Source: Achromobacter agilis
GTDB taxonomy: Bacteria; Pseudomonadota; Gammaproteobacteria; Burkholderiales; Burkholderiaceae_B
NCBI RefSeq assembly: GCF_900496965.1
Contig: NZ_UFQB01000021.1
Span: forward strand, 1 to 64,000
DNA: 64,000 nucleotides
Direction of reading: 5' to 3'
The notes under the pieces were generated by a model, which worked only from the letters and a program-made list of their open reading frames with translations, did not search any database and was not told where the DNA came from. Every line of letters begins with the position of its first letter. Within the stretch, counting starts at the first letter, position 1. Below are positions 1 through 11,501 of this stretch, in pieces. Both the position numbers and the translations under genes were made by a program.

Positions 1-1158
1 CTGATTCCCAAGCCGTTCGACCCGCGCCTGATCGTGCGCATCGCGCCGGCGGTGGCCAAGGCGGCGATGGAAGGCGGCGTGGCGACGCGTCCGCTGGCGG
101 ACCTGGAAGCCTACGAAGAGCAGCTGCAGCAGTTCGTGTACCACTCGGGTGCGTTCATGAAGCCGCTGTTCTCGGCGTCCAAGCGCATCGTGCGCGAAGG
201 CGGCAAGGCGCGCATCGTGTTCGCGGAAGGCGAGGATGAGCGCGTGCTGCGCGCCGTGCAGGTGGTGGTCGACGAAGGCCTGGCCCGTCCCATCCTGGTG
301 GGCCGTCCGTCGGTGCTGCTGGCCCGCATCGAGAAACTCGGCCTGCGCCTGCGCCTGGGCGAGGACGTCGAGGTCACCAACCCCGAATACGACGAGCGCT
401 TCCACCAGTACTGGACGACGTACTGGGAGCTGATGTGCCGCCGCGGCATCACCAAGGAAATGGCGCGCGTGGAAATGCGCCGCCGCCTGACGCTGATCGG
501 CGCGATGATGGTGCGCCTGGGCGACGCCGACGGCATGGTCTGCGGTTCGGTGGGCGCTTACCACGACCACCTGCGTTTCGTGGACGAGGTGATCGGCCGC
601 CGTGCGGGCCACAACGTGTATGCGGCGATGAACATCCTGCTGCTCAACGAGCGCACGGTGGTGCTGGTCGACACGCACGTGAACGATGAGCCCTCGGCCG
701 AGCAGATCGCCGAATTCACGGTGGCGGCCGCGAATGAGATGCGCCGCATGTACCTGGCTCCCAAGGTGGCGTTGCTGTCGCGTTCGAACTTCGGTTCGGG
801 CAGCTCGGCCTCGGGCGCGAAGATGCGCCGGGCGCTGGAGCTGGTGCGCCAGATCGCGCCGGAGCTGGAGATCGACGGCGAGATGCACGGCGACTGCGCG
901 CTGGACGAGGCGCTGCGCATGCGCATCCTGCCGTCGTCTTCGCTCAAGGGCGAGGCCAACCTGCTGGTGTGCCCGAACGTGGATTCCGGCAACATCGCCT
1001 ACAACCTGCTCAAGACCGCGGCAGGCGGCAACGTGGCCGTGGGCCCGTTCCTGCTGGGCGCGAATGCGCCCGTGCACATCCTGACCTCCAGCTCCACCGT
1101 GCGCCGCATCGTCAACATGACCGCAATGACGGTCGTCGATGTCAACACACCGCGTTGA
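1..1158 (+). CDS. maeB: NADP-dependent malic enzyme, C-terminal part (5' truncated by window edge)
   Basis: The reading frame is open from base 1 and runs to a TGA, giving 385 residues. The visible part is the phosphotransacetylase-like C-terminal domain of the large MaeB-type malic enzymes, which decarboxylate malate to pyruvate with NADP. The opening LIPKPFDPRL and IAPAVAKAAMEGGVATRP are the typical linker between the malic domain and this regulatory domain. The phosphotransacetylase fold then follows (FAEGEDERVLRA, NFGSGSSASGAKMRRAL, NVDSGNIAYNLLK). The malic-enzyme catalytic domain lies upstream of the window. In this family the C-terminal domain is regulatory (acetyl-CoA sensing) rather than a working Pta; that is family knowledge. 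A free-standing Pta is ruled out because the frame continues without a start at the window edge. Confidence 0.9.
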   Translation: MIPKPFDPRLIVRIAPAVAKAAMEGGVATRPLADLEAYEEQLQQFVYHSGAFMKPLFSASKRIVREGGKARIVFAEGEDERVLRAVQVVVDEGLARPILVGRPSVLLARIEKLGLRLRLGEDVEVTNPEYDERFHQYWTTYWELMCRRGITKEMARVEMRRRLTLIGAMMVRLGDADGMVCGSVGAYHDHLRFVDEVIGRRAGHNVYAAMNILLLNERTVVLVDTHVNDEPSAEQIAEFTVAAANEMRRMYLAPKVALLSRSNFGSGSSASGAKMRRALELVRQIAPELEIDGEMHGDCALDEALRMRILPSSSLKGEANLLVCPNVDSGNIAYNLLKTAAGGNVAVGPFLLGANAPVHILTSSSTVRRIVNMTAMTVVDVNTPR

Positions 1159-2368
1159 AGTCAGGCCTGCCGGTCCGGCGTGCCCGCGCACGCCGACCGG
1201 ATTGGTCCTGACCGGAGGCGGCGCCCGCGCCGCCTATCAGGTGGGCGTGCTCAGCGCCATCATGGAACTGCTGGATCCGGACTGGCATTCCCGTTTCCAG
1301 AATCCCTTTCATATCATCTGCGGCACGTCGGCCGGGGCGATCAACGCCGCGGCGCTGGCATGCCGGGCCGACCGGCCGCATCTGGGCGTGCGGCGCATCC
1401 GGCGCCTGTGGTCCTCGCTGAATACCGACATGATCTACCGGGCCGACGCGCCCGGCCTGCTCCGCACGGGCGTGCGTTGGCTGGGCCTGCTGTCGCTCGG
1501 CTGGATGTACTCGGGGCTGGCGCGCAAGCGGCCCACCTCCCTGCTGGACAACAGCCCCATGCAGGCCTTGCTGGGCCGCGTGCTGGACTTCCAGCACCTG
1601 CGGTCCAATCTCGAAAGCGGGGCGCTGTCGGCGCTGGCGATCACGGCCTCGGGCTACACCAGCGGGGAACACCTGACCTTCTACCAGGCGCACACGCCTA
1701 TCGAGCCCTGGCACCGCTATCTGCGCCTGGCCATCCCCACTCCGATCGGCATCGACCACCTGATGGCGTCCTCCGCCATTCCGTTCGTCTTCCCGGCCCG
1801 GCAGGTGCAGGTGCACGGCAAAGGCGAATGGTGCGGCGACGGTTCGATGCGCCAGCTGGCGCCGATCAGCCCGGCCATCCATCTCGGGGCGCACCGGGTG
1901 CTGGTGATCGGCACCGGCTTCCGGGACGACACGCACCCCGAGAACCGCGAGGACTCGCCGCCTTATCCATCCCTGGCGCAGGTAGGGGGCCACGCGCTGG
2001 CCAGCATCTTCCTGGATGGCCTGTCCGCCGACATCGAGCGACTGCAGCGGATGAACTCCCTGATGGCCCTGTCCGGCGAGGACGGCCACAACCCCAGCGT
2101 GCGCCGCATCGAGGTCCTGACGATCACGCCGAGCCAATCGCTAGACCTGATGGCGCTGGAGCATTTGCAGGACATGCCGGCCCAGGCCCGTGCCCTTTTT
2201 CGCGTACTCGGTGTATCGTCCGATCCAAGCCGTCCGGGAGGGGGATCGCTGATGTCCTACCTCTTGTTCGAATCCAGCTACACCAAGCGATTGATTGAAC
2301 TGGGTTATGCCGATACGATGCAGCGTAACGACGAAGTGATCGCCTTTTTCAAGGAGGCTCAGGCATGA
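1139..2368 (+). CDS. Patatin-like phospholipase family protein
   Basis: 409 residues. This is a predicted serine lipid acyl hydrolase with the patatin Ser-Asp dyad. It has the glycine-rich oxyanion loop GGGARAAYQVG at residues 26-36 and the nucleophile elbow GTSAG at 62-66 (Ser64). The second catalytic motif, usually DGG or DGA, reads DGS at 234-236 (Asp234). There is no signal peptide, so it is probably cytoplasmic or peripheral to the inner membrane. The ATG lies 20 bp inside the end of maeB; a GTG at 1181 is an alternative start but leaves little before the oxyanion loop. The stop overlaps the ATG of the next gene (ATGA), so the two are probably translationally coupled. The substrate is unknown. 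Confidence 0.85.
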   Translation: MSTHRVEVRPAGPACPRTPTGLVLTGGGARAAYQVGVLSAIMELLDPDWHSRFQNPFHIICGTSAGAINAAALACRADRPHLGVRRIRRLWSSLNTDMIYRADAPGLLRTGVRWLGLLSLGWMYSGLARKRPTSLLDNSPMQALLGRVLDFQHLRSNLESGALSALAITASGYTSGEHLTFYQAHTPIEPWHRYLRLAIPTPIGIDHLMASSAIPFVFPARQVQVHGKGEWCGDGSMRQLAPISPAIHLGAHRVLVIGTGFRDDTHPENREDSPPYPSLAQVGGHALASIFLDGLSADIERLQRMNSLMALSGEDGHNPSVRRIEVLTITPSQSLDLMALEHLQDMPAQARALFRVLGVSSDPSRPGGGSLMSYLLFESSYTKRLIELGYADTMQRNDEVIAFFKEAQA

Positions 2369-2832
2369 CGCGCAATGGCCAATCTACTTTGCAGCGGCAG
2401 CTCCTGCGCGGCGGTGCGCTGGCCGACGAAGGGCTGGACAAAAAGGCCGTGGTGGACGCTGCTCATGAGCTCGGCCTGGCCTTGTTCGTCGCCAATTGCG
2501 ACCCCGCCCGCAGCCGTTCGGCGGTGTTGCGCGCCATCGTCAAGGCGGTGGACTTCCCCGAGTATTTCGGCGGCAATCTCGACGCGCTGTACGACTGCCT
2601 GTGCGATACGGTGCTGGATCACAAGGTCGGCGTGGTGCTCTGGCTGTACAAGCTGCATTCCGGCGATCCGGCGCTCGAGGAAGACGCCGCCCTGATCGAA
2701 ACCGTCTGCTCCGATGCGTCGGATTTCGCCCGTGAAAACGGCCGCGTTTTCGCGTACGTCATTGAGCACGCCGGCAAGCACCCCGACCCCGAGCCCGGCG
2801 TGGCTGCCGCGCCCTACGGCGAAAACAGCTGA
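2365..2832 (+). CDS. Barstar-family protein (predicted RNase inhibitor fold)
   Basis: 155 residues. The segment DFPEYFGGNLDALYDCL (residues 63-79) is the signature helix-loop-helix of barstar, the inhibitor that plugs the active site of barnase-type RNases; its Asp and Glu side chains make that contact in the classical protein. An N-terminal extension of about 35 residues and a C-terminal tail of about 20 residues flank the roughly 90-residue core. No barnase-like RNase is visible nearby. Chromosomal orphan barstar proteins are common in proteobacteria and their partner is mostly unknown. It overlaps the patatin stop by ATGA. It converges on rsmE with only 5 bp between the stops. Confidence 0.85.
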   Translation: MTRNGQSTLQRQLLRGGALADEGLDKKAVVDAAHELGLALFVANCDPARSRSAVLRAIVKAVDFPEYFGGNLDALYDCLCDTVLDHKVGVVLWLYKLHSGDPALEEDAALIETVCSDASDFARENGRVFAYVIEHAGKHPDPEPGVAAAPYGENS

Positions 2833-2837
2833 CCGGC

Positions 2838-3569
2838 CTACCAGCCCAGCAGCGCGCTGGCGGCTGACACCAGCGCCAGCCCGGCCGTTTCGGTGCGCAG
2901 CACCCGGGGGCCGAAACGCACGGCCTGCACGCCTGCCTCGCGGGCCAGCGCCAATTCCTTGTCCGACCATCCGCCTTCCGGACCCACCAGCAGGGTCAGC
3001 GCCTGCAGGCCAGGGGCCGACCGCAGCCGCGCGGCAAGATCGTCAGCGGCTTCCGGGTGGCACATCAGGCGCAGGCCTTCGTCCGGTTGCGCCAGCCACT
3101 CGGCCAGCGTCCGGGGCGCGTCCACGGCCATGAGCCGGTTGCGGCCGCATTGCTCGCTGGCGGATTGCGCGATGCGCTGCCAGTGGGCCACGCGTTTTTC
3201 CAGGCGCGGGCCAGACAACTGCAGCACGCTGCGCTGCGCCGCGATGGGGCAGACCCGAGCCGCGCCCAGCTCCACGGCTTTCTCCACCACCCAGTCCATC
3301 TTGTCTCCGGAGGGCAGCCCCTGGACGAGGGTGACGCGGCCGCCGAGCTCGGCCTCGCGGGGCGAGAATTCGCCCAGCCGGGCAAAGCCGGCCTTGCCTT
3401 CCACTTCCAGCACCGCGGGATACTCGCCGCCCTGGCCGTTGAACAGCAGGAGGGCTTCGCCGTCGCGCAGGCGGAGCACCCGCAGCGCATGGTGCGCAAG
3501 GGCGTCGGGCAGGGCGACGCGTGCGCCGGAGCTGAGAGGGATGTCGCAAAAGAAGCGGGGGGCGGACAT
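2838..3569 (-). CDS. rsmE: 16S rRNA (uracil(1498)-N(3))-methyltransferase
   Basis: 243 residues. This is a SPOUT-class methyltransferase that methylates N3 of U1498 in 16S rRNA using S-adenosylmethionine. The N-terminus MSAPRFFCDIPL leads into a PUA-like RNA-binding domain (HHALRVLRLRDGE). The C-terminal trefoil knot is recognised by LVGPEGGWSDKEL and then FGPRVLRTETAGL, the cofactor loop of the RsmE family. I chose the ATG at 3569 over a longer frame beginning at 3614 because the added 15 residues are not RsmE-like. The gene is divergent from tkt and convergent with the barstar gene. Confidence 0.93.
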   Translation of the reverse strand: MSAPRFFCDIPLSSGARVALPDALAHHALRVLRLRDGEALLLFNGQGGEYPAVLEVEGKAGFARLGEFSPREAELGGRVTLVQGLPSGDKMDWVVEKAVELGAARVCPIAAQRSVLQLSGPRLEKRVAHWQRIAQSASEQCGRNRLMAVDAPRTLAEWLAQPDEGLRLMCHPEAADDLAARLRSAPGLQALTLLVGPEGGWSDKELALAREAGVQAVRFGPRVLRTETAGLALVSAASALLGW

Positions 3570-3594
3570 GAACGTTACAGAAAATGAAAAAATG

Positions 3595-3641
3595 GCCCCT
3601 CGGTGGGGCGGCAAACCCGTGAAACGGGCGCGGCGAGGGGC
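3595..3641. other. Branched inverted repeat between divergent rsmE and tkt
   Basis: An 8-bp perfect arm pair (GCCCCTCG at 3595-3602, CGAGGGGC at 3634-3641) encloses a second small hairpin, CCCGT-GAA-ACGGG (3616-3628). A TTTT run follows on the plus strand. On the minus strand the arm is followed after two bases by six T's, about 25 nt before the rsmE ATG. It therefore looks like a bidirectional terminator or a leader structure, yet it sits between divergent genes where none is expected. Function is not established. Confidence 0.4.
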
Positions 3642-3712
3642 TTTTATCGAGGGGAGTAGCCTAGCATGGGGCTCGCCTTATGGCCGATGGCGTCGGGGAA
3701 ACCCCTGGATGC

Positions 3713-3718
3713 TAAAAT
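3713..3718 (+). promoter_or_regulatory. Probable -10 element of the tkt promoter
   Basis: TAAAAT followed by CCCC lies 70 bp before the tkt start. The same TAAAAT-C-N-CCCC pattern recurs at 60963 upstream of fba. No good -35 hexamer sits at the expected distance, so this is a weak call. Confidence 0.3.
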
Positions 3719-3788
3719 CCCCTGCTTCGCAACCTACTTAACTGGCCCTATTTTCATCTAGGCATGCCAGCCTCAAAGAGCCTTCCGA

Positions 3789-6850
<3,062 letters not shown>

Positions 6851-6862
6851 AGCAACACGGCT

Positions 6863-6921
6863 GGGGCCTGCGCACACTATCGGGTGCTTATGCAAAGCGC
6901 CGTCTAGGGTGAGCAGGCCCC
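6863..6921 (+). promoter_or_regulatory. Inverted repeat in the gap-pgk intergenic region
   Basis: Arms GGGGCCTGC (6863-6871) and GCAGGCCCC (6913-6921) are perfect 9-bp complements separated by 41 bases. They lie just after the gap stop and upstream of a second, terminator-like hairpin. They may be one half of an alternating leader or an RNA-processing structure. Confidence 0.45.
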
Positions 6922-6930
6922 GGGTCCAGA

Positions 6931-6980
6931 GGGGACGGATTTGTTTTCCGCCATTGCGGAAAATGGGTTCGTCCCCTTTT
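6931..6980 (+). terminator. Terminator-like nested hairpin upstream of pgk
   Basis: The outer stem GGGGACG (6931-6937) pairs with CGTCCCC (6970-6976) and is followed by TTTT. Inside it is a perfect 8-bp hairpin, TTTTCCGC (6944-6951) with GCGGAAAA (6956-6963) and a CATT loop. The structure ends 25 bp before the pgk ATG. It could terminate part of the tkt-gap transcripts or act as an attenuator or processing site that sets the gap:pgk ratio. Confidence 0.55.
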
Positions 6981-7005
6981 GTTCGCCCATCGTAGGAATT
7001 CAAAC

Positions 7006-8199
7006 ATGTCCAAGGTCAATACCCTCTCCGCGCTGGCCAAGTCCGGCGCCCTGTCCGGCAAGCGCGTGTTCATCCGCGCCGACTTGAACGTGCCGTTCGA
7101 CGACGCCGGCCGCATCAGCGAAGACACCCGCATCCGCGCCTCGGTGCCCGGCATCCGCATGGCGCTGGACGCCGGCGCCGCCGTCATGGTCACGTCCCAC
7201 CTGGGCCGCCCCAAGGAGGGCGTGCTGACCGAGGCCGATTCGCTCGCCAAGGTCGGCCAGCGCCTGTCCGAGCTGCTGGGCATGCCCGTGCAGCTGGTGC
7301 GCGACTGGGTCGATGGCGTGCAGGTCGATCACGGCCAGGTCGTGCTGCTGGAAAACTGCCGCGTGAACGTCGGCGAGAAGAAGGACGACGAAGCGCTGTC
7401 CAAGAAGATGGCGGCGTTGTGCGACGTCTACGTCAATGACGCCTTCGGCACGGCCCACCGGGCCGAGGCCACCACCCACGGCATTGCGCGCTTCGCGCCC
7501 GTGGCCTGCGCCGGCCCCTTGCTGGAGGCCGAGCTGGAAGCCCTGGGCCGCGCGCTGCACGAACCCAAGCGTCCGCTCGTCGCCATCGTGGGCGGCTCCA
7601 AAGTGTCGACCAAGCTGTCCATCCTGCAATCGCTGGCCGACAAGGTCGACCAGCTGGTCGTGGGCGGCGGCATCGCCAATACCTTCATGCTCGCCGCCGG
7701 CCTGTCCATCGGCAAGTCGCTGGCCGAACCCGATCAGGTCGACCAGGCCCGCGCCGTGATCGACATCATGAAGCAGCGCGGCGCGGCCGTGCCGATCCCC
7801 GTTGACGTGGTTTGCGCCAAGTCGTTCGGCGCCGATGCCGAAGCAACCGTCAAGGCCGCCACCGACGTGGCCGAAGACGACATGATCCTGGATATCGGTC
7901 CCCAGACCGCGGCGCAACTGGGCGAGATCCTGAAGAAGGCCGGCACCATCGTCTGGAACGGCCCCGTGGGCGTGTTCGAATTCGACCAGTTCGCCAACGG
8001 CACGGAAGTGGTGGCGCGCGCCATCGCCGAATCCGAAGGTTTCTCGATCGCCGGCGGCGGCGACACGCTGGCCGCCATCGCCAAGTACGGCATCAGCGAG
8101 CAGGTCGGCTACATCTCGACCGGCGGCGGCGCGTTCCTGGAGTTCCTGGAAGGCAAGACCCTGCCCGCCGTGGCCGTGCTGGAAGCTCGGGCGGGGTAG
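7006..8199 (+). CDS. pgk: Phosphoglycerate kinase
   Basis: 397 residues. It transfers phosphate from 1,3-bisphosphoglycerate to ADP. The substrate site RADLNVPFD is near residue 20, and the basic patch ([20 protein letters not shown]) and the C-terminal nucleotide loop [10 protein letters not shown] are all present. I chose the ATG at 7006 (GTAGGAATT upstream) because the preceding in-frame codons to 6979 fall inside the hairpin region and are not Pgk-like. No pyruvate kinase gene follows; the strand changes after a block of repeats. Confidence 0.96.
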   Translation: MSKVNTLSALAKSGALSGKRVFIRADLNVPFDDAGRISEDTRIRASVPGIRMALDAGAAVMVTSHLGRPKEGVLTEADSLAKVGQRLSELLGMPVQLVRDWVDGVQVDHGQVVLLENCRVNVGEKKDDEALSKKMAALCDVYVNDAFGTAHRAEATTHGIARFAPVACAGPLLEAELEALGRALHEPKRPLVAIVGGSKVSTKLSILQSLADKVDQLVVGGGIANTFMLAAGLSIGKSLAEPDQVDQARAVIDIMKQRGAAVPIPVDVVCAKSFGADAEATVKAATDVAEDDMILDIGPQTAAQLGEILKKAGTIVWNGPVGVFEFDQFANGTEVVARAIAESEGFSIAGGGDTLAAIAKYGISEQVGYISTGGGAFLEFLEGKTLPAVAVLEARAG

Positions 8200-8538
8200 A
8201 GGGTCCCTCCCACGCTGCGCCCCTGCGGGGCTAGCTGCCGTTCGAAGGGGCCTTGCCAGGTGTCTGACACCCTCAGGGCAAGGCGCTTCAAACTCGAAGC
8301 AGCCTCTCAAGGGTGTCTGACACCAACCGGGAAGGGGCAATACTTTCGCCGGTGTCAGACACCCGGCAACACCGGAGCAATCCGTGCCGGTGTCTCGTAA
8401 GGGTGTCAGACACTGCTGAGGCAGCTCTTCAAGGGTGTCTGCAATACTTTCGCTGGTGTCAGACACCCGGCGGCATCCGCGTAATCCGTACGGTCATCTC
8501 GTACGGGTGTCAGACACTGGCTTCCTCCTTCCTTTCCC
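8200..8538. repeat. Cluster of six GTGTCWGACAC palindromic repeats
   Basis: This 339-bp gap between convergent pgk and a Bug gene contains no plausible gene. It holds six exact copies of GTGTCWGACAC: 8260-8270 and 8313-8323 with central T, and 8352-8362, 8403-8413, 8456-8466 and 8507-8517 with central A. The last four form two pairs in a tandem duplication of period 104 bp (8352/8456 and 8403/8507). The second unit lacks an 18-nt piece just before its AATACTTTCGC. A related cluster lies at 23268-23427. It resembles REP/BIME-type dispersed repeats. Confidence 0.85.
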
Positions 8539-9522
8539 TCACTCCATCTTCGCGCCGGACATCTTCACGATATCCGCATAGCGCGCGATTTCCGACTGCA
8601 TGAACGCGCCGAACGCTTCCGGTGTCTGGCCCGCGGGCACGAGCGCGCCCATGCCTTCCATCCGCCGCTTCATCTCCGGATCGGCCACCACGGCATTCAC
8701 TTCCTTGTTCAGGCGCTGCACCACGTCTTCCGGCGTGCCGGCAGGCGCCACGATGCCATACCAGGCGGATGCATACATGCCGGGCACGCCCGCCTCGGCG
8801 AAGGTGGGCACGTCCGGCAGCGCCGGCAGCCGCTGGCGGGACGCGACGGCCAGCGCGCGCAGGGCGCCGGCCTGGACCTGCGCCAGGGAGCCGGTGTCCA
8901 GCATCATGTCCACCTGGCCCGCCATCAGGTCCGAGACGGCCGGGCCGCTGCCTTTGTACGGAATGTGCAGCACGTCCACGCCCGTCAGGTGCTTGAACAT
9001 CGAGCCCGCCAGGTGCTGCGATGAGCCGACGCCGCCGGAACCGTAGTTCAGCTTGCCGGGCTCGGCCTTAGCCGCGGCGATCAGGTCCGCGACCGAGCGG
9101 AAGCCCGATTGCTTGGGCACTTCCAGGATGTTGGGGATCTCGGCCACGAAGGCGACCGGCGCGAAATCTTTGGCCGGGTCGAAGCCCAGCCGCGAATACA
9201 GGTGTGGATTGGCGGCGTTGGTGGAACTGGTGGCCACCAGCAGCGTGTAGCCGTCGGCCTTCTCGCGCACGAAGGCGGCGGTGCCGATGTTGCCGCCCGC
9301 GCCGGCCTTGTTGTCCACGATGACCGTTTGCCCGAGACGCTCGGTCAGGCGCTGCGCCAGCATGCGGCCCAGCGCGTCGGTGGCGCCGCCCGGCGGCCAT
9401 GGCACGACCAGCTTTACCGGACGATCGGGGTAGGTTTGCGCGACGGCGGCGGGGGTGAAGCCGGCGGCCAGCGCGGCCAGCGCGAGCGCGCTGCCGGCGC
9501 GGCGCAGGAGGGCGAAATGCAT
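8539..9522 (-). CDS. Tripartite tricarboxylate transporter substrate-binding protein (Bug/TctC family)
   Basis: 327 residues. It is a periplasmic solute-binding protein. The first 28 residues form a Sec signal peptide ending AVA-QTYP. The mature start YPDRPVKLVVPWPPGGATD is the family signature, followed by NKAGAGGNIGT and YKGSGPAVSDLMAGQVD. Bug proteins are hugely amplified in Bordetella and relatives, mostly without TctA/TctB membrane genes, as here. Ligands are usually carboxylates, but the sequence does not reveal which. It is transcribed divergently from the SulP gene, with an 8-bp-armed palindrome between them. Confidence 0.9.
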   Translation of the reverse strand: MHFALLRRAGSALALAALAAGFTPAAVAQTYPDRPVKLVVPWPPGGATDALGRMLAQRLTERLGQTVIVDNKAGAGGNIGTAAFVREKADGYTLLVATSSTNAANPHLYSRLGFDPAKDFAPVAFVAEIPNILEVPKQSGFRSVADLIAAAKAEPGKLNYGSGGVGSSQHLAGSMFKHLTGVDVLHIPYKGSGPAVSDLMAGQVDMMLDTGSLAQVQAGALRALAVASRQRLPALPDVPTFAEAGVPGMYASAWYGIVAPAGTPEDVVQRLNKEVNAVVADPEMKRRMEGMGALVPAGQTPEAFGAFMQSEIARYADIVKMSGAKME

Positions 9523-9660
9523 GGGGTCTCCAGGAGTGCGGGCCCGTGATCCACCGCGTGCGCGGGCGGCGGGCCGTCTTGGTCTATGGACGCGGCCGGG
9601 GCCGCTTTCTTATGGTGGCGACTCTACGCAATGGCCTCGCTGCCGAAAAGGGATAAATAT

Positions 9661-9681
9661 TTAAGGAAATTCATTCCTTAA
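9661..9681. promoter_or_regulatory. AT-rich palindrome between divergent Bug and SulP genes
   Basis: TTAAGGAA (9661-9668) and TTCCTTAA (9674-9681) are perfect complements around ATTCA. The element stands out from the GC-rich surroundings and lies in the divergent promoter region, so an operator is plausible. No regulator gene is adjacent. Confidence 0.4.
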
Positions 9682-9799
9682 AGGAATATAGATGGCACCC
9701 GCACGATCCAGCGCATCTGCGCGGGGCGGGCTTGGTGTAGGCTTGGCGCACATACCGCGCGCGCCGCGGAATTCCGCTATCCGACTCGCCCGCAGCATC

Positions 9800-11488
9800 A
9801 TGAACCTACGCCCGTTTCCTGGCCTGAATAACCTCCGGGGCATTACCCGGGAATCGGCGCGGCGCGACGTCATGGCCGGGCTGAGCGTGGCGGCCGTGGC
9901 GCTGCCGGTCGGGCTGGCCTACGCGGCCATGATGGGCGTTCCGCCCGTCGCGGGGCTGTGGGCGGCCATCGCCGGGATGCTGGGCTATGCCGTGTTCGGC
10001 TCGTCGCGCACGCTGATCGTGGGCCCGGACACGGCCACTTGCACCCTGATCGCGGCCACGCTTACCGGCATGGCGCTCAGCACGCCGGAAGACCGCCTGG
10101 TGGCGGCAACGGGCATCGCCCTGACCGTCGGCGTCGGCTGCCTGATCGCCCGCGTCCTACGCCTGGGCGTGCTGGCCAATCTGCTGTCCCGCCCCGTCCT
10201 GATCGGTTATATGGCGGGCGTGGCCATCACGCTGGCCGTCTCGCAGCTGAGCGGTCTGACGGGCGTGGGGCTGCGCAACAGCGGCCTGGTACACCCCTTC
10301 CTGGAGCTGTCGCGCCGGCTGCCTGAAATCCGCATCCCCACCCTTTGCCTGGGCGTGGCGTCCTGTCTGCTGCTGGTGGGGCTCAAGCGTTGGCGGCCGA
10401 CCTGGCCGGGCCCCATTGTGCTGGTAGCAGGGTCCTGCCTGTTGTCGTGGATCTTCGATTTTCCCAGCCTGGGCATCGCGGTCGTGGGCGAGGTGCCCGC
10501 CGGGCTGCCGTCGCTGAGCCTGCCCGTCCGGCTGGAAGGCGTGGACGGCATCCTGATGGGCGCGGCCGGGGTGCTCGTCGTAAGCTTCTCCAGCGGCATC
10601 GTGACGGCCCGCAGCTTCGCCGCGCGCACCGGCGAACACGTCGATCCCAACCGCGAGCTGGTGGGCTTTGGCGCGGCCAACGTGGCGGCTGGACTGTTTC
10701 AGGGCTTCGTGGTGACCGGCGCCGATTCGCGCACCGCGGTGGGGCTGGTCGCCGGCGGCTCGTCTCCGCTGGTCAGCGTCAGCGCCGCGGCGGCGCTGGC
10801 GATAGTCGTGGGCCTGTTGAGCGCGCCGCTGTACTGGCTGCCGCAGGCAGTGTTGTCTGCCATCTTGCTGCTGGCAGCGGCCAGCCTGTTCGACGGCCAC
10901 GCCTTCCTGCGCCTGGCCCGCATTTCGCGCATCGAGCTGGCGTTCGGCATCCTGGCGGCCGTAGGCGTTATCGGCTTCGGCGTGCTGCAGGGCGTGGCGG
11001 TGTCGGTGGGCGCCACGCTGCTGTACGCCATGTATGTGTCGGGCAATCCCCGCGACGCCTTGCTGGGCCGCCTGCCCGGCGAATCGGTGCTGGGCAAGCT
11101 GCACCTGAACCCCGATGCCCAGCCGGTGCCGGGCACGGTGGTCTGGTTGTTCGAGTCGTCCGTGTGGTTCTTCAATGCCGACGCATTCCGCCGGCGCGCG
11201 CGCGAAGTGATGGACCAGGCGGCCGGCGCGCAATGGTTCGTGCTGGACGCCGAAGCCATGACCCAGGCGGACGCCGATGCGGTCGAGGCGCTGTATGAGC
11301 TCAAACGCGAGCTGGATCTCCGCGGGATGGCGCTGCTGGTCGCGGGCGGGCATGGCCAGTTCCGCACGGCGCTGGAGCGTTCCGGCCTGGTGAAGAAAAT
11401 CGGACGCGACAAGATCTTCGGCAGCCCCGAGCAGGCCGTCGAGGCCATCGAGCGCTGGCGCCAGGCGGCGCCTTCCACGCTGGGCTAG
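9800..11488 (+). CDS. SulP-family anion permease with STAS domain
   Basis: 562 residues from the chosen ATG. It is an inner-membrane transporter of the SLC26/SulP family, whose bacterial members carry sulfate, bicarbonate or dicarboxylates. About ten to twelve hydrophobic segments span residues 20-410, with family motifs LPVGLAYAAMMGVPPVAGLW and GPDTATCTL. A cytoplasmic STAS domain of about 110 residues follows from about residue 445 (VVWLFESSVWFFNAD, DAEAMTQADADAVE). An upstream ATG at 9692 has AAAGGA before it and would add 36 low-complexity residues; I prefer 9800 because MNLRPFPGLNNLRG is the usual SulP opening. The substrate is not determined. Confidence 0.85.
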   Translation: MNLRPFPGLNNLRGITRESARRDVMAGLSVAAVALPVGLAYAAMMGVPPVAGLWAAIAGMLGYAVFGSSRTLIVGPDTATCTLIAATLTGMALSTPEDRLVAATGIALTVGVGCLIARVLRLGVLANLLSRPVLIGYMAGVAITLAVSQLSGLTGVGLRNSGLVHPFLELSRRLPEIRIPTLCLGVASCLLLVGLKRWRPTWPGPIVLVAGSCLLSWIFDFPSLGIAVVGEVPAGLPSLSLPVRLEGVDGILMGAAGVLVVSFSSGIVTARSFAARTGEHVDPNRELVGFGAANVAAGLFQGFVVTGADSRTAVGLVAGGSSPLVSVSAAAALAIVVGLLSAPLYWLPQAVLSAILLLAAASLFDGHAFLRLARISRIELAFGILAAVGVIGFGVLQGVAVSVGATLLYAMYVSGNPRDALLGRLPGESVLGKLHLNPDAQPVPGTVVWLFESSVWFFNADAFRRRAREVMDQAAGAQWFVLDAEAMTQADADAVEALYELKRELDLRGMALLVAGGHGQFRTALERSGLVKKIGRDKIFGSPEQAVEAIERWRQAAPSTLG

Positions 11489-11501
11489 GGCCTCTGCGGC
11501 C

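Noticed and set aside
1-1158. A free-standing phosphate acetyltransferase
   Set aside because: The frame is open at the window edge and begins in the linker typical of MaeB; it is the C-terminal domain of malic enzyme.
2365-2832. A barnase-barstar toxin-antitoxin pair
   Set aside because: Only the barstar-like member is visible; no barnase-type RNase is encoded on either side.
8260-8517. CRISPR-like array
   Set aside because: The repeat is only 11 bp, palindromic, irregularly spaced (39-53 bp) and switches orientation; no cas genes are near.
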